DNA of 5,334 nucleotides, from assembly GCA_903848435.1 (NCBI GenBank), contig CAINGG010000254.1, positions 1 through 5,334 on the forward strand, written 5' to 3'. Below are positions 5,162 through 5,334 of the stretch, one piece after another. Under the pieces are notes generated by a model. The model did no database searches, was not told the origin of the DNA, and saw only the letters and a program-made list of their open reading frames with translations. Position 1 is the first letter of the stretch. Each line of letters starts with the position of its first letter. The translations under genes were made by a program, and so were the position numbers. The DNA comes from an uncultured Actinomycetes bacterium (lineage in GTDB: Bacteria > Actinomycetota > Actinomycetes > S36-B12).

Positions 5162-5334
5162 TTCTCGCGCCAGCGGTTGGTGACGGGCAGGCGTCGGTCT
5201 CGGCCGAAGGCCCGCAGCGAGATCTTGGTGCCCGGCGGGTACTGGCGGCGCTTGTACTCGGCCGTGTCGGTCAGGCGCAGGACGTGCTCGACGAGTTCGG
5301 CATCGAATCCGGCGGTGACGAGTTGCTCGGCGCC
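5155..5334 (-). CDS. nadE: NAD+ synthase, glutamine-dependent type, C-terminal end only
   Basis: The final 59 residues and TAG stop of a gene that enters from the right edge. EYKRRQYPPGTKISLRAFGR (26-45 of the fragment) followed by DRRLP (46-50) and TNRW (52-55) is the characteristic end of the ammonia-ligase (synthetase) domain of bacterial NadE. NadE converts deamido-NAD+ to NAD+ using ATP and ammonia. In actinobacteria the ammonia normally comes from an N-terminal nitrilase-type glutaminase domain, which would lie outside the window, so the glutamine-dependent form is an expectation and not something seen. Its stop is 9 bp from that of the convergent DHA2 exporter gene. Co-location with panB in a neighbourhood of cofactor genes fits the assignment. 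Confidence 0.88.
   Translation of the reverse strand, partial: GAEQLVTAGFDAELVEHVLRLTDTAEYKRRQYPPGTKISLRAFGRDRRLPVTNRWREKP

Overview
The window is GC-rich bacterial DNA, almost certainly from an actinobacterium. The grounds are the GC-rich third codon positions, an F420:NADPH oxidoreductase (cofactor F420 is a hallmark of actinomycetes among bacteria), a panB gene near a glutamine-dependent NAD+ synthase gene, and a lysine/alanine/proline/arginine repeat protein like the basic tails of actinobacterial nucleoid proteins. A Micrococcales-type actinomycete is a guess only. Every gene looks chromosomal and intact except the two cut by the window edges. I see no mobile element, CRISPR array, tRNA or rRNA.

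Layout. (1) 1-284, minus strand: the N-terminal 94 codons of a standalone histone H1-like protein, built from 19-residue basic repeats and running off the left edge. (2) 285-454: a 170-bp gap holding the likely promoter, a dyad and a leader hairpin of that gene. (3) 455-1741, minus: a 12-helix MFS exporter of the EntS/MFS_3 type. (4) 1787-2470, plus: F420:NADPH oxidoreductase (npdG/fno), divergent from the exporter across only 45 bp. (5) 2475-3290, minus: panB, tail to tail with npdG and 4 bp away. (6) 3291-3438: a 148-bp divergent intergenic region. (7) 3439-5145, plus: a 14-helix DHA2/EmrB-QacA type MFS exporter. (8) 5155-5334, minus: the last 59 residues of NAD+ synthase (nadE), tail to tail with the exporter and 9 bp away.

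Three of the six genes belong to cofactor metabolism: PanB makes ketopantoate for CoA, NadE makes NAD+, and NpdG moves hydride between NADP(H) and F420. They do not form one operon, because npdG is convergent to panB, and panB and nadE are separated by the oppositely oriented exporter. The two exporters belong to different MFS subfamilies and their substrates cannot be read from the sequence. The window is very compact: both convergent junctions have single-digit gaps, and in each the two stop codons lie inside a short inverted repeat.

No clearly undescribed system is visible. The best candidate for a second look is the all-repeat, HU-less histone H1-like protein and its structured leader at the left edge.
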